The notes beneath the pieces are model-generated. The model saw only the letters and a program-made list of their open reading frames with translations, was not told the DNA's origin and did no database searches. A stretch of 23,235 nt of DNA, from contig CAMDAN010000031.1 of NCBI GenBank assembly GCA_945888535.1, positions 1 through 23,235 of the forward strand, in the 5' to 3' direction. This DNA is from Bordetella parapertussis. GTDB taxonomy: Bacteria > Pseudomonadota > Gammaproteobacteria > Burkholderiales > Burkholderiaceae_C. Below are positions 19,738 through 23,235 of this stretch, piece by piece. Within the stretch, counting starts at the first letter, position 1; the number at the start of each line of letters is the position of its first letter. Position numbers and translations under genes: made by a program.

Positions 19738-22233
19738 ATGCCCTTGCATCCCTTAGTTGGCCCATTAAATTACCCTCTTTCGACCGAGCCAAAACGCTTG
19801 CGCATTGCTGTTTTGAGTCGCAACTTTTCTGTAACAGGCGGCGGAGCAGAGCGTTATTCGATCGCGGTGGTTGAAGAGCTTGCGGCGCGGCATGAGATCC
19901 ATGTTTTTTCCCAAACACTAGACCACGCCTTCTCGGGCGTTGTTTGCCACCGCGTTGCCTTGCCGATGCAGCGCCCGCGGTGGATCAATCAGTTGTATTT
20001 TGCGTGGGCCACATGGCGTGCGACACGGTCCGGTTTTGACATCGTTCACTCGCATGAGAATACGTGGCACGGCAATGTGCAAACGGTGCACGTACTACCC
20101 ATCAAATACACCTTATTCAAAGATAAACAGGGATTGGCGCTGGCCTTGCGATGGCTCAAAGTCGCAAGCAGTCCGCGATTGCTGGCTTACCTTTGGCTTG
20201 AAAAACGCAGGTATGCGTTTGCCCAGAAAAAACAAGTCGTCTGTGCTTCTTCTGCGCTCAAAGAAATTCTTGGAACGACTTACCCTGAAGCTGTACCGAT
20301 GCTGAGTGTGGTGACGCCCGGCGTTGCGAATGCCCCGGGGTGGGCATCCCAGGAGACTCGTCTAGCGGCTCGCAATAAACACGGTTTACCCCGAGATGCT
20401 TTACTGCTTTTGTTTGTAGGCAATGACTTCGTCAAAAAAGGCCTGCCTACGCTTTTGAGTGCCTTAGAAAAGTTACCTGAAAAAACGCATCTTGTTGTTG
20501 TGGGAAATTCTGAGGGTGTACAAGCCATGCAGCGCTTGGCGCTGCTTGCCTGCCTAACGCAACGCGTGCATTTTTTGGGAAACTTAGCCGATATGGAGTC
20601 AGCGTACCAAGCCGCTGATATGTTGGTTCACCCCACGCTCGAAGATTCCTACGGTATGGTGGTTCTAGAGGCGATGGCCCATGGCTTGCCGGTGGTTGTA
20701 AGTGCTGCGCCCTACAGCGGAATTGCACAAGACCTGACAGATGGTGTGAATGCCGTTTTGTTGAAAGATCCAAAGAATATAGAGACCCTAGCGGCGGCAA
20801 TTGGCAGTCTTCTAAGTAATGTTGTTTTTTCGGAGAAACTTTCAAAAAATGCCGCCGCGTTCGCCATTGAACATTCATGGGTTAAAGCGGCTTCTAGTTA
20901 TGATGCGATCGCCCAGAAGATCACAAAGAAATACACGCAACGGTGGTTGGTGTTGTCCCATGCTTTTAATATGGATGGTCGCGCAGCCAGTCAAACGATC
21001 ACGGACAAACTTCCGCACCTTGAGGCCGCAGGAGTTGAATTAGTGGTGCTCAGCGGGGTTTCTGGGCGACAAGATACGCGATACGAGCATTACCGCCTGT
21101 GGCCTATGGGCGCTGCAGGAATCCGCTTCGAGTTACGCCATGTGCTGCGTAAGCACATCTCATCCGCGCTTGTATACCGCTTTGTGATGGTAATTCTTTC
21201 TTTACCGCTGTTGCCATTTATGCTGGTAGAAAAACTCGTGCGGCCAGTTGAGAGTTCTTGGTCGTGGTGGATAAGTGCGTACCTCAAAGGCCGACGGCTT
21301 GTGCGTCATCGCGACTTTGCTTTGATTTACTCGACAGGAGGCGCGTTCGCGGCCCACGTGGCAGCGCAGGCGTTGCAAAAACATTCAGGGATTCGTTGGT
21401 TGGCTGAGGTGCATGACCCCTTGGTTATGCCTGGTAAAACGCCTGATACACCGCAAGAACGCATGCAAGCTCGCATTGAGCAGGTCATTTGCACAAAAGC
21501 AGATACCGCGATTTGGTTCACGGATCAAGCCCTTGCCAGTGCAAAACGACGCCACCCCCAATTGGGAGAAAGAGGCCATGTGGTTTTGCCAGGGATTGAT
21601 TCGCCTTTTACAGTGATGCCCGAATACAGACCAGCCGAAAAAATGCGAATTGGTCATTTTGGCGCCCTGTCAACCACCCGTAATTTATTACCTATGTTGG
21701 CTGCAATGGAGCAAATTCAAAAAAAGCAACCTGAAGTTTTGGCACTTATGGAGCTTCACGTTTATGGGGGCCCTCTTGATTCGGGGTCAAAGGCGCACCT
21801 CGAAATCTCAAATATCCGTAACTATGTGAAGCATTTTGGGCGTATCGAGGCAGACCCGTTACTCGGATTGAGCGGACGGGATCAAATTTTGAAGTTGATG
21901 CGTTCTATGGATGTGCTGCTGTTGCTGCATGGCAATGAACCGATATGCACAGAGTACATTCCCTCAAAAATGTATGAGTATTTGTGGATGCAACGGCCTA
22001 TTTTGGCACTGGTTTATCGCAATCCACAAATGGAGTCATTACTTGTGAAAGAGGGCCATGAAGTGGTGCAAGTGCAAGAGGAAGAAACCCCGTCATTAAA
22101 AATGACTAATCAACTTGCGAGCGCTTTGTTGGCCCTTCATGAAAAATGGGCTAACAATAATATAAATGATAATTTTCGGACTAGCCCGTACACCACCAAA
22201 GAAACCGTTAATAGGATGCTGAGTTTTCTATGA
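19738..22233 (+). CDS. Tandem dual-domain GT-B glycosyltransferase
   Basis: This 831-residue cytoplasmic or membrane-associated protein appears to hold two GT-B glycosyltransferases in one chain. Module 1 (about 20-395) is a GT4/WaaG-like enzyme: RIAVLSRNFSVTGGGAERYS, IVHSHENTWHGNVQTVHV, LLLLFVGNDFVKKGLPTLL and the donor-site HPTLEDSYGMVVLEAMAHG (about 299-317). Module 2 starts at about 402 (RWLVLSHAFNMDGRAASQ) and has its own N-terminal Rossmann half, including AEVHDPLVMPGKTPD from 556. It also has a hydrophobic stretch (about 483-501) suited to membrane attachment, and a second donor domain with RIGHFGALSTTRN and EYIPSKMYEYLWMQRPILA (from 739). No stop, frameshift or coding break separates the modules. 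It likely adds two consecutive sugars in LPS or O-antigen synthesis. The ATGA overlap couples it to the next gene. Confidence 0.88.
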   Translation: MPLHPLVGPLNYPLSTEPKRLRIAVLSRNFSVTGGGAERYSIAVVEELAARHEIHVFSQTLDHAFSGVVCHRVALPMQRPRWINQLYFAWATWRATRSGFDIVHSHENTWHGNVQTVHVLPIKYTLFKDKQGLALALRWLKVASSPRLLAYLWLEKRRYAFAQKKQVVCASSALKEILGTTYPEAVPMLSVVTPGVANAPGWASQETRLAARNKHGLPRDALLLLFVGNDFVKKGLPTLLSALEKLPEKTHLVVVGNSEGVQAMQRLALLACLTQRVHFLGNLADMESAYQAADMLVHPTLEDSYGMVVLEAMAHGLPVVVSAAPYSGIAQDLTDGVNAVLLKDPKNIETLAAAIGSLLSNVVFSEKLSKNAAAFAIEHSWVKAASSYDAIAQKITKKYTQRWLVLSHAFNMDGRAASQTITDKLPHLEAAGVELVVLSGVSGRQDTRYEHYRLWPMGAAGIRFELRHVLRKHISSALVYRFVMVILSLPLLPFMLVEKLVRPVESSWSWWISAYLKGRRLVRHRDFALIYSTGGAFAAHVAAQALQKHSGIRWLAEVHDPLVMPGKTPDTPQERMQARIEQVICTKADTAIWFTDQALASAKRRHPQLGERGHVVLPGIDSPFTVMPEYRPAEKMRIGHFGALSTTRNLLPMLAAMEQIQKKQPEVLALMELHVYGGPLDSGSKAHLEISNIRNYVKHFGRIEADPLLGLSGRDQILKLMRSMDVLLLLHGNEPICTEYIPSKMYEYLWMQRPILALVYRNPQMESLLVKEGHEVVQVQEEETPSLKMTNQLASALLALHEKWANNNINDNFRTSPYTTKETVNRMLSFL

Positions 22234-23168
22234 CACGACCGTTACTTTCGCTGGTAGTCCTCGGTTTTCGAAACTTTGAGGTAACTAGCAAAGCATGCCT
22301 GGAATCTTTGCGGCCTTGGTTCGGAGATAAAGACATTGAAATACTGGTTGTTGATAACGGCTCCTCGGATGGTTCTGCTGAAAAGACGGCGGATTGGTGT
22401 GCTGCATATACATCAATTCGGTGCTTATTGAGCGATAGCAACCGTGGTTTCGCTGGGGGCATGAACTGGGGCGTATCCCACGCGCGAGGTCAATGGATCC
22501 TTCTCGTCAATAACGACACCGTTTTTCCTGAATACACCCTGGATGCTTTAAAGCAAGTTATCAGGGAGGCCCCAGCCAATGTGGCAATGCTTGGTCCAGT
22601 GACCAATGCAGCTGGAAATGGTCAAAGGCTTTGGAAGCCAGAGGCCACCCCTGCAGACTGGCTGCAAATTGGGCAGTGGCTCAATACCAACCCGAGCCAT
22701 CATTTGATTCCCACATACCGGTGCGACTTTTTTTGCATCGCAATACGCCATGATGTCTGGCTTGAACTAGAGGGTCTTGATCCCGCATTTGGTTTGGGTT
22801 ACTACGAAGATTTCGATTTCAGTTTGCGTCTGAGAAAAGCGGGGTACGAACAGATGATTACCGAGGACGTTTTTGTACTTCATGTTGGAAGCGCGACGTT
22901 TCAGGGTAGCCAGGAAGCGCGAAAGCTAATTAAAGAGAATAAAAAGTTGTTGCAGATGAAACATCCGGATGCCCGGTTTGAACACACACGACTGGGTAAT
23001 TTTGTGGCGATAGATTCACAGTTTAAAATTAAACGAAAGAACCAGTGGACATTGGAACTTAATGAGCGCTATTTGTTGCGAGTCAACGCCTTGAAACAGG
23101 ATGCGCCGAAAAGCCTCATCAAAAGGTTTTTATGGAACCGAAAAATAAATAGGATGCAAGCATGTTGA
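22230..23168 (+). CDS. GT2 family glycosyltransferase, rhamnosyltransferase-like
   Basis: This is a 312-residue cytoplasmic glycosyltransferase with a GT-A fold. Motifs are LSLVVLGFRNFEVTSKACLESL, the nucleotide-sugar-binding ILVVDNGSSDGSAE, SNRGFAGGMNWGVSHA, the metal-binding LLVNNDTVFP, the acceptor-side GLGYYEDFDFSLRLRKAGY (ED-x-D base motif) and the His-containing VLHVGSATF. This set is typical of the WbbL/RfbF-like group that often adds rhamnose to lipid-linked O-antigen intermediates; donor identity is inference. The start overlaps the stop of the dual GT-B gene (ATGA) and the stop overlaps the next start by 7 bp, so three genes are translationally coupled. The C-terminal 40 residues are basic (LIKRFLWNRKINR), which may help membrane association. 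Confidence 0.92.
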   Translation: MTRPLLSLVVLGFRNFEVTSKACLESLRPWFGDKDIEILVVDNGSSDGSAEKTADWCAAYTSIRCLLSDSNRGFAGGMNWGVSHARGQWILLVNNDTVFPEYTLDALKQVIREAPANVAMLGPVTNAAGNGQRLWKPEATPADWLQIGQWLNTNPSHHLIPTYRCDFFCIAIRHDVWLELEGLDPAFGLGYYEDFDFSLRLRKAGYEQMITEDVFVLHVGSATFQGSQEARKLIKENKKLLQMKHPDARFEHTRLGNFVAIDSQFKIKRKNQWTLELNERYLLRVNALKQDAPKSLIKRFLWNRKINRMQAC

Positions 23169-23235
23169 AGACACTTACATATCGCGATTCTATTTTTTGG
23201 ATCACATTAAGCTGCGCAACTTACATTGCCGTATT
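23162..23235 (+). CDS. Start of a membrane protein, truncated by window edge
   Basis: An ATG at 23162 overlaps the previous stop by 7 bp and opens a frame to the end of the window. The 24 visible residues (beginning MLKTLTYRDSIFW) go from a polar start straight into a hydrophobic segment (SIFWITLSCATYIAV). This suggests an inner-membrane protein of the same glycan operon, for example a polymerase, ligase or flippase. The fragment is too short to name a family. Confidence 0.55.
   Translation, partial: MLKTLTYRDSIFWITLSCATYIAV

Overview
This window looks like a chromosomal segment of a betaproteobacterium, most likely order Burkholderiales and near the family Comamonadaceae. The evidence is the gene content and order (dprA, then a LysM-family periplasmic protein, divergent from def-fmt), a DUF3567-type small protein, a DUF3108 protein, a Bug/TctC-type solute-binding protein, and the GC-rich coding style. 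The assignment rests on remembered family and neighbourhood patterns; no database search was possible. No rRNA, tRNA, CRISPR array, insertion sequence or integrase is visible.

Left part (1-8733), mostly housekeeping. A 5' fragment of dprA and a LysM-family protein that has lost its LysM domain run leftward. Divergent from them is a compact rightward unit: def (peptide deformylase), fmt (Met-tRNA formyltransferase) and azlC/azlD (amino-acid exporter), with every junction overlapping, then pgk. A Tat-exported high-potential iron-sulfur protein follows, preceded by a perfect FNR/ANR-type box. Then come a RhlE-type DEAD-box helicase whose leader can fold right up to its start codon, a DUF3108 protein and a DUF3567 protein.

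Middle part (8754-16342), metabolism. Phosphatidylserine decarboxylase points left. A GcvA-like LysR regulator, a GlcD-type FAD oxidase without glcE/glcF beside it, a TctC-type binding protein and a class I/II aminotransferase point right. A biotin-carrier plus carboxyltransferase fusion, resembling the back half of a single-chain acyl-CoA carboxylase, points left. No biotin carboxylase is present beside it.

Right part (16421-23235), surface glycan assembly, visibly more AT-rich in its first half. A polytopic GT-C-like membrane protein faces a gtrB-gtrA-small-membrane-protein operon tail to tail. Divergent from gtrB is a rightward operon: an 831-residue protein that appears to carry two complete GT-B glycosyltransferase modules, a GT2 glycosyltransferase of the rhamnosyltransferase type, and the start of a membrane protein cut by the window edge. 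Together these suggest sugar loading onto a lipid carrier (GtrB), flipping (GtrA), periplasmic transfer (GT-C protein) and cytoplasmic chain building (dual GT-B and GT2) for an LPS, O-antigen or capsule-like polymer.

The points most worth a second look are the dual GT-B protein, the gtr cassette with its unknown small partner, the orphan BCCP-CT fusion, the LysM-less LysM-family protein, the FNR box before the HiPIP gene, and the mirrored promoters with an apparently leaderless start at 19738.
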